64,000 nucleotides of DNA. It comes from CAXRDE01 sp964229355 (GTDB lineage: Bacteria > Cyanobacteriota > Sericytochromatia > UBA7694). How positions within the stretch are numbered: position 1 is the stretch's first letter; each line of letters opens with the position of its first letter. The stretch spans positions 62,001 to 126,000 of the forward strand of contig CAXRDE010000024.1 of the NCBI GenBank assembly GCA_964229355.1, in the 5' to 3' direction. Shown here one piece after another: positions 49,422 to 57,950 of this stretch. The translations under genes were made by a program, and so were the position numbers. The notes beneath the pieces were generated by a model. That model ran no database searches, was not told the origin of the DNA, and worked only from the letters and a program-made list of their open reading frames with translations.

Positions 49422-49478
49422 GATCTGTGTGTCTCCATTTTTGTGGGGGTGTTTTTTTCATTGTAAGGCAAAAGGGCT

Positions 49479-50717
49479 TTAATGGAGAGGGGTTAGGGCC
49501 AGAAGGATCTGGAGCGCATGCTGGGCGGTGACCTGATGAATGGCTTTGACGCGAAACTGTTCCATCAGGTTGCGTCGCTGTTCGGTAACCTTGGTCCAGT
49601 TGACGCTGGCCCGTTGCAAATGGTGCGTCTGTAAGGGCTCTTGCTGCTGGTGAGCGTGGTAGCGGGCCAGGGTTTGTATCGACACCGCGGCCAATAAGAC
49701 CATCAGGTTTTGCTCCCAAAAATTGGCCTGCCCCCAGAATAAGTCGCCATAGGCAATGCCCAGCAGCCGGTTCTCGAGATAGCGTTGCATATAGCCGTTC
49801 AGGCAGGCTTCTTCTTCGCTGCTGAGCGGTGGCAACTCCTGGCCCTGCTGGTGCAATTGCTGTAGCCAGGCGGCGCAACGGGGATGAGGCAAAATCCGGA
49901 TCAACCACTGTAAGGCGCGGGCATAGGTATCTGCATCCTGGGGTAAGGGAAAATAAAGGGGGAGCCGGGCGTGTATTTGGTGGGCGATATGCTGCCAATG
50001 GCTTAACTGGCTGTGAGACACATCGTCGGGAAGGGATTCGCTGAGCAGTTCCAAAAAGCAGCGCCAGCGCTGAAACACTGAGCTGGGCGCTTCGGCGTTG
50101 AGCACATCAAAGCTGAGGCCGAGCCAGAGAAAATTACAGTGGGCCTGCAGGTGATCGGGCTGATAAAAATTGTGTGCGTTGGTTTGATATGCGGGATTGG
50201 GGGAACGCCAGGCAAATTGAAAGCCCGGATGTTGGGCCAGGGTGTCGGGCACGGCTTCGCAACTTTCGAGCAGCACCCGCGTGCTAAAAAAGTTTTGTAG
50301 GGTTTTGTGGCCGCGGGGGTAGACCCGACACACAAAGCTCAGGGCCTCTTCTCCATGATGGGCATGAATATAACAGCTGTTGTCGGGCTCTAAAAAAATA
50401 CAGCGGTTTTGGGCATCGCGGCGCATGCTGGCATACACCTCTGGGGTGGCATTGTCATAGCGCACAAACGGGGTTTTAAAGCGTCCTGAGGGGTGTTTGT
50501 CGAAAGTGTCGTACCAGGTGTGGTAATAGCTCTGAGAAAGGTGAATCCCCCAGCTTGAGGTGCAGCAGTCACCGCACTGGGTACATTGAAACTGGGTAAA
50601 CGAGGTGGGCTCAACGTGCAGCACGTCCTGGGTAAAGCGGGGGTCCTGGGTGAGCTGGTGCAAATGGTCAAAATAAGGGGGGTTCAGCGGGCTCAGTGGC
50701 AAGGCCTCTTCAGACAT
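49479..50717 (-). CDS. FliB-like (flagellin lysine-N-methylase family) protein, second of tandem pair
   Basis: 412 residues with the CxxCxxCC cluster, here FQCTQCGDCCTSSWGIHL (Cys45, 48, 51, 52). It continues with RCIFLEPDNSCYIHAHHGEE and FVCRVYPRG, the hallmark of PF03692/FliB. FliB in Salmonella methylates flagellin lysines and uses an iron-sulfur cluster and radical SAM-like chemistry; the cluster residues are conserved here. The C-terminal about 250 residues are helical and less conserved. Its start overlaps the first copy by 8 bases. No flagellin or other flagellar gene lies in the window. Confidence 0.85.
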   Translation of the reverse strand: MSEEALPLSPLNPPYFDHLHQLTQDPRFTQDVLHVEPTSFTQFQCTQCGDCCTSSWGIHLSQSYYHTWYDTFDKHPSGRFKTPFVRYDNATPEVYASMRRDAQNRCIFLEPDNSCYIHAHHGEEALSFVCRVYPRGHKTLQNFFSTRVLLESCEAVPDTLAQHPGFQFAWRSPNPAYQTNAHNFYQPDHLQAHCNFLWLGLSFDVLNAEAPSSVFQRWRCFLELLSESLPDDVSHSQLSHWQHIAHQIHARLPLYFPLPQDADTYARALQWLIRILPHPRCAAWLQQLHQQGQELPPLSSEEEACLNGYMQRYLENRLLGIAYGDLFWGQANFWEQNLMVLLAAVSIQTLARYHAHQQQEPLQTHHLQRASVNWTKVTEQRRNLMEQFRVKAIHQVTAQHALQILLALTPLH

Positions 50718-51927
50718 GGTGGGGGCTTTTTCCGGGATCCAACTGCATCAGGGTGTCCAGGGCTTCGAGAAGGGTGGGCGTGTCTCTTGGGGTAAACATG
50801 GGTTTATCCAACTGAAGATTGTGTTCCAGACGATAGCCGATCTGGGTATAAGCACGTATCAGGTGATGGATGTTGAGTTCACTCTGGTCACGATAGCGGT
50901 AATACAGGGCGAGCCATTGCAACAAAAGAATCTGCACCCCCAATTCAAAATAACTGTGAAAAAAGCCCATGTCCGGTCGGTTGGGATCAATGCGTACTGT
51001 AACCAAACGGTAGCGCAAGTAGTCGTGCATGAAGGTATTTAAATCGTGACGTTCAGCGGCACTGAGCTGAGGCGGTGCCACAAGGCCATGGCGGATTTCC
51101 TCAAGAAAACGGTGCAGTAAGGGCAAACTTTGCGCATAATGCAATAAACCCTGAAAGGCCTGGGGCTGCTTGCTCGGGTCTTCGGGCGCAGGCCCCTGGG
51201 AGCCCATGTCGATGTACCAGGTGCGCAGGTGATCTATTGAAAAATGCTGCAGGTTATGGCGCGATAAGGTTTTGAGATAGTGTCCCAAACGGCGCATGTT
51301 TTGCTGTGCCGTAAGCTCCGGCGTGGCCACATCCAGGGTAAACCCTGTCCAGACCACGCCCACCAGCGGATCCATGGGGTGAGGGTGCAGCCGCCACGCT
51401 TGCCACTGGGCTTCGCTGACCTGAATGGGAAACGCGTAAAGATCTGGAAATTGAGGCCAAAGCTCGCCCACGTCAGGACACCCGGTGCTCAGAAAGCGGC
51501 CAATGAAAAGCCCCTGCCATTGCTCATAGCGGGGGTAGGTGCGGCACACCTGGCTTAAGGCCTCTTCACCATACTCTTTTTGAATAAAGCAGTGGCGGTC
51601 GTCATCTAAAAAAATACACTCGTGGGTGCCGGTTTTGCGCGCAATATTGGCGTATTTCTCGCGGCTGGGCTGGGGGTATTTTTGCAAAGCCCCGCGAAAA
51701 CGCCCCGAAGGGTGGTTTTCGAAGTGGTCATACCATTTTTCGTAGTAGTTTTGTGAAATGCTAATGGCCCAGGGGCGCTGGCAACATTCTCCGCAACCTG
51801 AGCAACGGAATTGGCTGCGCATTTCAGGTTCAATCATCAGGAGCTGGCGTTCGTGGCGCTTTAAGGGCGAAGCCAGCTGATAAAGATGTTCTGTGTAAGG
51901 GGCCTCAAGTTTTACGCCGTTCTTCAT
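50710..51927 (-). CDS. FliB-like protein, first of tandem pair
   Basis: 405 residues, paralogue of the next gene. The cluster is FRCSGCGECCQRPWAISI (Cys42, 45, 48, 49), then ECIFLDDDRHCFIQKEYGEE and VCRTYPRYEQWQG. The two proteins align along their length (for example YYEKWYDHFENHPSGRF against YYHTWYDTFDKHPSGRF) but are well diverged, so the duplication is not recent. They are co-translated, with an overlap of 8 bases, and may form a heterodimer or modify two targets. Confidence 0.85.
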   Translation of the reverse strand: MKNGVKLEAPYTEHLYQLASPLKRHERQLLMIEPEMRSQFRCSGCGECCQRPWAISISQNYYEKWYDHFENHPSGRFRGALQKYPQPSREKYANIARKTGTHECIFLDDDRHCFIQKEYGEEALSQVCRTYPRYEQWQGLFIGRFLSTGCPDVGELWPQFPDLYAFPIQVSEAQWQAWRLHPHPMDPLVGVVWTGFTLDVATPELTAQQNMRRLGHYLKTLSRHNLQHFSIDHLRTWYIDMGSQGPAPEDPSKQPQAFQGLLHYAQSLPLLHRFLEEIRHGLVAPPQLSAAERHDLNTFMHDYLRYRLVTVRIDPNRPDMGFFHSYFELGVQILLLQWLALYYRYRDQSELNIHHLIRAYTQIGYRLEHNLQLDKPMFTPRDTPTLLEALDTLMQLDPGKSPHHV

Positions 51928-51997
51928 TGTCTCATCATAGCATGAGACCTGAGGTCACAGTGGGTGTGTTAGACTGTTCAAAAAGTAGGATTTTCCC

Positions 51998-53344
51998 ATG
52001 TTAAAACCTTATGTTTTTGGGCTGGCTGCCGGTTTAGCAGCTAGTTTAGGGTTCGCCTCCCCTGCAGTGGCGGCTCAGCTATATGGCCCCGTGCTGGGCG
52101 ACAACGAAATGACCAGTATCAAAGTCTGGGTGCAGACTGACGAAGCCGCGGACGTCAAACTGGCGTATTGGAAAAAGGGTACATCACCCGATGCGGCTCA
52201 GGTCATGACCACGCACACCGACGCCGCCCAGGATTTTGTAAAGGTGTTTCAGGTGGCGGGTCTGACGCCGGGCAGTGACTATGCGTATCGGGTATGGGTT
52301 AACAATACCCCGATACAGCGCCCCCACGACTTTTCGTTTTCGACCCTGCCCTATTGGCAAAAGCGTACCCCGGCCCCCCGTTTTCAATTTGCCCTGGGTT
52401 CTTGTGCCTTTATTAATGATCCCCAGATCACCGGGGCCAGTGCCGGGGGCAGTTACGAGATTTTTGAAAGCATCGCCCAGAAAGCTCCTGAAATGATGCT
52501 GTGGATGGGTGACAATATTTACCTTTTGCCCCCTGACTTTTATTCGCGAGAGGCCATGTCGTACCGTTACCAAACCTCACGGGCGCTGCCTGAGTTGCAA
52601 AACCTGTTTGCCAATGTGCCTCAGTATGCCATCTGGGATGATCACGACTACGGCATTGACAACAGCGATCGCACTTACCGCATGCGGGACGCGAGCCTGG
52701 CCACCTTTAAAAATTACTGGCCCAATCCCTCGTTCGGTCTGCCTGAAGCACCGGGTATTTTTACCCGCTTCGAAAAAAGCGATGTGGAGTTCTTTTTGAC
52801 CGACAATCGCTATTACCGGGCGCCCAATGCCTATGCGGATCCGCAGCGGGACTTTTTTGGCAAGGCCCAGTGGCAATGGCTCAAAGAAAGTCTGAGCTCT
52901 AGTCAGGCCACCTTTAAATTTATTGTGCTGGGCAATGAAACCCTCAATACGCTGACGCCCAGCGAGAACATGCACAGTTACACGCAGGCGTACCAGGACT
53001 TTTTAGACTGGCTGGCCCAGTCAAAGATTCCGGGTATTGTATTGCTCAGCGGAGATCGGCATCACACGGAACTGCTCAGGCAGGATCGTCCTGGCACCTA
53101 CCCGTTGTATGAATGGTGTGTGTCGCCTTTGACCAGCAAGGCCTATCCCCCCTATCCTGTGGAGCAAAACCTGCCCATTCGCGTGCCGGGCTCGCTTTAC
53201 ACCGAACGAAATTTTGGTATGGTAGAAGTCAGTGGCCCGCCGGAAGATCGCCAACTGACGCTAAAACGCTATAATGTACAAGGACAAGAGAACTGGCGCT
53301 TTGTGTTACGGGCAAGCGAACTGGTTCCGGCCCCCCGAAAATAG
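51998..53344 (+). CDS. PhoD-like alkaline phosphatase/phosphodiesterase, exported
   Basis: 448 residues with a signal peptide (FGLAAGLAASLGFASPAVAA). An N-terminal FnIII-like domain (about 30-120) is followed by the PhoD-like metallophosphatase: FALGSCAFIND, LWMGDNIYLLPPDFYSREAM, IWDDHDYGIDNSD, FFLTDNRYYR, VLGNETLN and LLSGDRHHTELL. PhoD enzymes release phosphate from phosphodiesters or monoesters outside the cell, using metals. TAGGA precedes the ATG. PrcB-like lipoprotein gene follows 36 bases later. Confidence 0.93.
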   Translation: MLKPYVFGLAAGLAASLGFASPAVAAQLYGPVLGDNEMTSIKVWVQTDEAADVKLAYWKKGTSPDAAQVMTTHTDAAQDFVKVFQVAGLTPGSDYAYRVWVNNTPIQRPHDFSFSTLPYWQKRTPAPRFQFALGSCAFINDPQITGASAGGSYEIFESIAQKAPEMMLWMGDNIYLLPPDFYSREAMSYRYQTSRALPELQNLFANVPQYAIWDDHDYGIDNSDRTYRMRDASLATFKNYWPNPSFGLPEAPGIFTRFEKSDVEFFLTDNRYYRAPNAYADPQRDFFGKAQWQWLKESLSSSQATFKFIVLGNETLNTLTPSENMHSYTQAYQDFLDWLAQSKIPGIVLLSGDRHHTELLRQDRPGTYPLYEWCVSPLTSKAYPPYPVEQNLPIRVPGSLYTERNFGMVEVSGPPEDRQLTLKRYNVQGQENWRFVLRASELVPAPRK

Positions 53345-53380
53345 CATTAAGATTTGAATTTCAATGGAGAAACAAGACCC

Positions 53381-54082
53381 ATGCAGAAAATACTTTTGAG
53401 CTTCGCACTGATTGCCCTGTTGAGCGCCAGTGCCTGTGGTAACCGCAACGGCATGCCCGGTGACGATACCCCCAGTCCCAATCCGAGCGCCAGCGCTTCT
53501 GCGGCTGCCACGGTAACCGCCGATATTAACCCCACCTTAGACACCAACGATGCGGTGTTGGCTGAAGTGGAAAAACTGCAAGAAGACGAGACCCTGACCG
53601 AGGTGGTGGTGCGTGAGTCGTTTCCCGTCCAAATTACCGCCACGGGTCCTCAGGACGTGATCACCCGTTTACAAAAAATGGCCGCCGGTGAGAGCGTCGA
53701 CAGCCAGAATGCAGGAATTATGATTACCACCATTGCTAAAAAAACCAACGGCATGAATCAGGATGCCGAGCAGGTGCTGGCCACCGATGCTGAGAGCTTT
53801 AAAACCCTTTGGGTCAAGCACAACGGTTCCGAAGCGGAAATGCCCACCGTGGACTTTGACAACGAAGTGGTGGCCGCTGTGTTTATGGGCCAAAAGAACA
53901 CTGCCGGGTATGCAACTGAAATCACCAAAGCCGAGCTCGTTGGTTCTGAGTTGGTGATTACCTACAAAGAAACCACCCCTCCTGAAGACGGCTTTACGGC
54001 CCAGGTCATTACCGCCCCTGTGCATATTGCCCGTCTCAAGGTCAAAGCCAGTGCGTTTACCAGCCATAAGTTTATGAAGTAA
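53381..54082 (+). CDS. PrcB-domain lipoprotein
   Basis: 233 residues. Signal peptide with lipobox LLSASAC precedes a short Pro/Ser/Ala linker. The C-terminal domain has SFKTLWVKHNG, PTVDFDNEVVAAVFMGQK and TAGYATEITKAELVGSELVI, the PrcB_C pattern. PrcB is a partner of the spirochaete dentilisin protease complex; here no protease gene is adjacent, so the role is open. The upstream 9 codons in frame are ignored because the ATG at 53381 gives a clean signal. It ends before a strong bidirectional terminator. Confidence 0.85.
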   Translation: MQKILLSFALIALLSASACGNRNGMPGDDTPSPNPSASASAAATVTADINPTLDTNDAVLAEVEKLQEDETLTEVVVRESFPVQITATGPQDVITRLQKMAAGESVDSQNAGIMITTIAKKTNGMNQDAEQVLATDAESFKTLWVKHNGSEAEMPTVDFDNEVVAAVFMGQKNTAGYATEITKAELVGSELVITYKETTPPEDGFTAQVITAPVHIARLKVKASAFTSHKFMK

Positions 54083-54100
54083 ATCACCCCCACAGCAAAA

Positions 54101-54133
54101 AGCCCCGACCGGTAAACGGTCGGGGCTTTTTTT
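54101..54133. terminator. Bidirectional rho-independent terminator
   Basis: A perfect 11-base-pair stem, AGCCCCGACCG / CGGTCGGGGCT, with loop GTAAA is followed by a T-run on the plus strand. An A-run before it gives a T-run on the minus strand. It lies between convergent genes (53381 and 54173) and can serve both. Confidence 0.92.
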
Positions 54134-54172
54134 AGCGAAAGGCTAGCTTGTGTTCGCCTTTAGCGAAGGAGT

Positions 54173-55528
54173 CTAAGAAATCTGCAGGTCTCCCATGGCG
54201 TCGAGCATGGCGTTAAAGTCTAAGTTCAGGCGTTCCCGCTCTTCCTGGTTGTCACCCAGCACCGATAACGAGGCCTGACCGCTGGCGCTTTCGCGCAACA
54301 CCAATGCTGAGGTGGTGTCATCGTCTTCAAGGCCCAGGCGAGACACGAGGCTGCCGTCGGCTTTGACCATGGTGCTGAAGTCGAAGCTTTCTTGTTCACC
54401 ATCGGCTGAGGTCAGGGTAATAAAGCCGTTGCCCACACCGTCACCGTTCATGTCGGTGACGCGCTCCTCAAAGATCTCAATGCTGCCACCGTTGGCCAAT
54501 TGGGTTTCGCTGCGGGTGACCACATTGAGGTTGCCCTGAGCGGTAATGCGACTCATACGGTTGGCTTCTCGGGTGAAGCCTTCGCCGTTTTCACGCAGGA
54601 CCAGGTCTAAGCCGAGGCTGCTGTCATTTTGTAAGCGATTGGCGCTGATGATGCTGCGTTCGCTGCCGTTGCCCTGCAGTTGCAGGCCAAACACTTCAGT
54701 GAGGGTGCCGTCGTTATTGTTCTGAGACTGCAACTGGCCACCCATGGCGGTAAAACCACGGCCTTCAAGACGAATCAGGGCGTCCTCTGACAGACGGGTC
54801 ATGCTGTTGACCTGGGCGTCAATATTCAGGTTCTCAAGCACGTCAGCCTCGGCGCTGCCGCCGATCATGGTCTCTACGTTGGTGCGCAGCTGGCTGTCGT
54901 TCACGGTGGCGTTACCGTTGGTGTCCACACTGACTGCGCCATTGGCCATCAGGTCCGTACTCAGGCGCTGGCGGGAGCTGTCCATTTCACTGAGCAGGGC
55001 GTTGGTATCGGCATCCAGACGGGTATTGACGGCGACATTTGTGCCAGTGTTTACATTGCTGTTGACGTCGGCGCTGGCATCGAGATTAAGACCTGCTGAA
55101 GCGTCTGTGTCACTGTCGGTATTCACCGTGGTGCCCACATTGGCATTTACGCCCGCATTCACGTTGGTGTTGCTATTGGTATTGCTGTCGTTGTCGTTGT
55201 CGTTGTCGTCACGGTCAATGACGTCCACCACTTCATCGACCACGTCGTTCACCACACCGCCCAGGAGCTGGGTTTTAAAGCCCGCCTGATTTGAGAGTTT
55301 GCTGGTGTCATGAAAACTGGCGTCCACATCGTGGTAATTGGCCAGGGCCAACTGGGCCTGGGTGGCCAGGCTTGAGCGTACGCTGCTATTGCTGTTCAGG
55401 GTCGCTTGCATGCTGTTGGTATTGGGCGTTTGGGCATTGTTGGGGGTGTTGGGGTTACAGGCCGCCAATAAGCTTAAACTCATACAGCCTACCATCACCA
55501 TGTGTGTTACTTTACCTTGCATATTCAT
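54173..55528 (-). CDS. Asn/Asp/Thr-rich hypothetical lipoprotein
   Basis: 451 residues with lipobox LLAAC. A low-complexity region (about 105-170) is rich in Asp, Asn, Thr and Val, including DRDDNDNDNDSNTNSNTN and NVNAGVNANVG-like repeats; the DNA there has (GTTGTC)3 on the plus strand at 55190-55207. The C-terminal part (about 230-451) is beta-rich (EVFGLQLQGNGSERS, GSIEIFEERVTDMNGDGVGN, ALVLRESASGQASLSVLG). No family recognised. GAGGAGG supports the start. It may be a cell-surface protein, possibly calcium-binding through the Asp-rich segment; that is inference. Confidence 0.75.
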   Translation of the reverse strand: MNMQGKVTHMVMVGCMSLSLLAACNPNTPNNAQTPNTNSMQATLNSNSSVRSSLATQAQLALANYHDVDASFHDTSKLSNQAGFKTQLLGGVVNDVVDEVVDVIDRDDNDNDNDSNTNSNTNVNAGVNANVGTTVNTDSDTDASAGLNLDASADVNSNVNTGTNVAVNTRLDADTNALLSEMDSSRQRLSTDLMANGAVSVDTNGNATVNDSQLRTNVETMIGGSAEADVLENLNIDAQVNSMTRLSEDALIRLEGRGFTAMGGQLQSQNNNDGTLTEVFGLQLQGNGSERSIISANRLQNDSSLGLDLVLRENGEGFTREANRMSRITAQGNLNVVTRSETQLANGGSIEIFEERVTDMNGDGVGNGFITLTSADGEQESFDFSTMVKADGSLVSRLGLEDDDTTSALVLRESASGQASLSVLGDNQEERERLNLDFNAMLDAMGDLQIS

Positions 55529-55684
55529 CGTTGATCCTCCTCGTGAATCCTGTGTATTTTGTTTTGAACGATGCCATCATGCACCCTGTGTCAAAAGCTG
55601 ACAAGTTAAAGAAGTTATAAAGACCCGTGAGAAAACGTGGAAACCCTCGCCAGTATTGTGTTTGTGGGTTGCGTAAAAAAGCTG

Positions 55685-55724
55685 AAAAAAGCCCCTTACC
55701 CTGATTTTACGGGCAAAGGGGCTT
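55685..55724 (-). terminator. Rho-independent terminator for the large PLP gene
   Basis: On the minus strand, AAGCCCCTT pairs with AAGGGGCTT around an inner CCC/GGG stem, followed by six T. It lies about 42 bases after the stop at 55766. Confidence 0.8.
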
Positions 55725-55732
55725 ATGGCTTC

Positions 55733-55757
55733 TTAACAAAAGGCGGGCTTTTGTTAA
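55733..55757. repeat. Perfect hairpin TTAACAAAAG / CTTTTGTTAA
   Basis: A 10-base-pair perfect stem with loop GCGGG sits directly between the PLP gene stop (55766) and the terminator. It may help terminate or protect the 3' end of the message. Confidence 0.6.
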
Positions 55758-55765
55758 CGGGGCTT

Positions 55766-57745
55766 TTATGGGGCGGTGCCGTAGGTTTCGCTTAAAAAGC
55801 CTTCGATGACCTCCACAAAAGCGGGAATATTGCAATGGGCCGGTACCGAGATACGGCAAATTTGCACATTGTCCTTCTTTTGAGCGTCTTTAACGGCCTG
55901 AGACAGGGCGCCCTGGGTGGACTCTTCGGGGTTAATGACGTAAATGAAGTCCTGGGCAAGTCCCCCATAAACTGCGCCGCCTGACTGGCCATAGCTGACG
56001 CGATTGCGCACCTGTGCGGGCGCGTGGGTCAGCAGATAATCTACAAAATAGTCCACCAGGTCGCCCCCGTTGGGGACCTCTGCGGGGGGCAAGTAAAAAG
56101 ACAGCACACCGGTGGCGAGCCCTGCCTCCACCTGGTCGGGCTGCATGGTATAGAGGGTCAGCTCGCGCCCCCGTTTGGCCAGACCCGCCTGTAGGGCCTG
56201 GGCCAGCGCTTCGGTGTTGCGGGCAATGGCCTGCATGCGCTCGGGCAGGTCCTTGAGGCCCACGTGCAGGGCTTGAAGTTGGCTGAGCCTGGCGAAGGCG
56301 TCGGCATCGCTGCCAAAATGATGGGTCACCGTCAAAATACGTTGGGCCAGCGGGTGTGCGTTGGCCATGACCACCCCCAGGGTGGCCTTGCCTTTGGTGA
56401 AATATTTGGAGCCACTTTTGACCACCAAAAACGGCCAGTCCTGGGCAAAATCCTGAGCAAACAAGGGATACAGGGGAGCCAGGGTGGTGTCCACCAACAC
56501 CGGCAGGGTCACGCCCGTGCGCTGGTGGTAGGCTTGCAGAGCGGTAATGAGGTGTGCAAAGTCATGCATTTGCAATTGGGGGTTGGTGGGCGTTTCTAAA
56601 AAGAGCAGGGCGGACTCTCCTTGCAGGGTGTCCAGGGCGGCCACAAAGCGATCCACCAGGGTCAGGGCGTTGTCGGGGGTGTGGGTGTCAATGACTGCCA
56701 AAGGCCGGGGTTGGATGCCGCTCTGCCGGGGCAAAATTTCCCCGATCAACTGGCCTGTGCCCCCATAACCATTTTGGGCGTAGTAAAAGGGCACGGGATG
56801 GCTCTCACTCAGACAGAGAGCTGCCGCCTGAAAAACCGCGGCTTCGGCCGCCAGTCCGGTACAAAAGAACAGGGGCTGACCCGTGGTGTGGGGAAACAGC
56901 TGCGCCAGCTGTTCGCCGCAGGCGCTTTCCACCTGAGCGATGGCCTGGGGTTGCGTGGGGCGGGGCGGAGCCGGAACGTTGAAGAGCTGTCGCAAGGCGG
57001 TCTCACAATCCCCGGGCAACAGGGCCGAGACGGTGCGTTTACGCTGGACTTGAATGCCGTGGGGATCAATGCGGTCGCTCTGTAAAAAGAGCAGTCCGCC
57101 CCCTTCCACGGGGTAACACAGGGCATCCCATCCTGAATCCGCGTGGGTTTGCAAGGTGGAGACATCGGGGGGCGCGTTACGCACCCATACCTTGAGTACG
57201 GTGTCAGCGGGTTCGGTCAATGCTTCGGTTGCCGGCGGTGTGGTGTGAGCGTGGTGCTCAAAGATGTGTACATTTTGGGTAGTGAGCGCCTGTTTATAGC
57301 GGTGAGAGAGTGGTAGTGCCTCTTCACTGGCAAGCACCACGGGAATGTCTGTACGCTCGCGGGCTTCAATCACGCTGAGAAAGGGCTTGGTGCGCGAGGC
57401 GAAACTTACCACCTGAGTGGCCTGGCTCAGGTGCTGTAAACACCATTCGTAAAGACTCGAAAGGGGGTGTCCCAGCCGGGCGTAGTCATAGGGTAGACCA
57501 CAGTCAAAGAGCTGTTGGGTTAAGCGCTCCTCGGTGGCAAATCCTTCTTGAAAGCCTGTGTGTGCCACGGCCAGCACTTGCCCGACAAAGAAGTCTTCGG
57601 AATAATGGCGGGGTAGGTCATAGGTGGTGGCGTCGGCATGCCAGTCCGTCGGCATGAGATGGGGGTGGTTGAGCAGGTGCGCAAGCAGGGCTCCCATGGC
57701 CTGATAATCCGTAGAGTAAAGCGCAGTGGCGGAATCGGTGGGCAT
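55766..57745 (-). CDS. Large PLP-dependent Cys/Met metabolism-type enzyme
   Basis: 659 residues. The C-terminal about 390 residues resemble the cystathionine gamma-synthase/lyase group: PLFFCTGLAAEAAVFQAAAL, NGYGGTGQLIG, LLFLETPTNPQLQ, VDTTLAPLYPL and KSGSKYFTKGKATLG with probable PLP Lys447. The N-terminal about 270 residues (LLAHLLNHPHLMPTDWHADATT, YSEDFFVGQVLAVAHTGFQE) do not belong to that domain and match nothing I know. Typical members have about 400 residues, so this is a fusion or a long-form branch. AGGA precedes the ATG. The reaction on a sulfur amino acid is inferred from the fold. Confidence 0.8.
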   Translation of the reverse strand: MPTDSATALYSTDYQAMGALLAHLLNHPHLMPTDWHADATTYDLPRHYSEDFFVGQVLAVAHTGFQEGFATEERLTQQLFDCGLPYDYARLGHPLSSLYEWCLQHLSQATQVVSFASRTKPFLSVIEARERTDIPVVLASEEALPLSHRYKQALTTQNVHIFEHHAHTTPPATEALTEPADTVLKVWVRNAPPDVSTLQTHADSGWDALCYPVEGGGLLFLQSDRIDPHGIQVQRKRTVSALLPGDCETALRQLFNVPAPPRPTQPQAIAQVESACGEQLAQLFPHTTGQPLFFCTGLAAEAAVFQAAALCLSESHPVPFYYAQNGYGGTGQLIGEILPRQSGIQPRPLAVIDTHTPDNALTLVDRFVAALDTLQGESALLFLETPTNPQLQMHDFAHLITALQAYHQRTGVTLPVLVDTTLAPLYPLFAQDFAQDWPFLVVKSGSKYFTKGKATLGVVMANAHPLAQRILTVTHHFGSDADAFARLSQLQALHVGLKDLPERMQAIARNTEALAQALQAGLAKRGRELTLYTMQPDQVEAGLATGVLSFYLPPAEVPNGGDLVDYFVDYLLTHAPAQVRNRVSYGQSGGAVYGGLAQDFIYVINPEESTQGALSQAVKDAQKKDNVQICRISVPAHCNIPAFVEVIEGFLSETYGTAP

Positions 57746-57950
57746 AGTAAGAAATATCCTGATTCTGAAGTTTTTTCGATTCTAACACAGCTAAAAACTT
57801 GCGCGCGGACACTGGATTTTTGGAGGTAAAATGTTTATGATAAGGACATAAGACCCTCTATTTTTACAAAACCTTAACGTTACCTTGGTTAAAATACGGG
57901 TTGTCTTTAATCCTCAGGGGTTAAAAAAAATCATATCAAAAGAGTTGCAT

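Noticed and set aside
54744..55289. A long plus-strand frame opposite the Asn/Asp-rich lipoprotein
   Set aside because: Its Ser/Leu/Thr composition is the mirror of the repeat coding on the minus strand, where a lipobox and GAGGAGG support the real gene.
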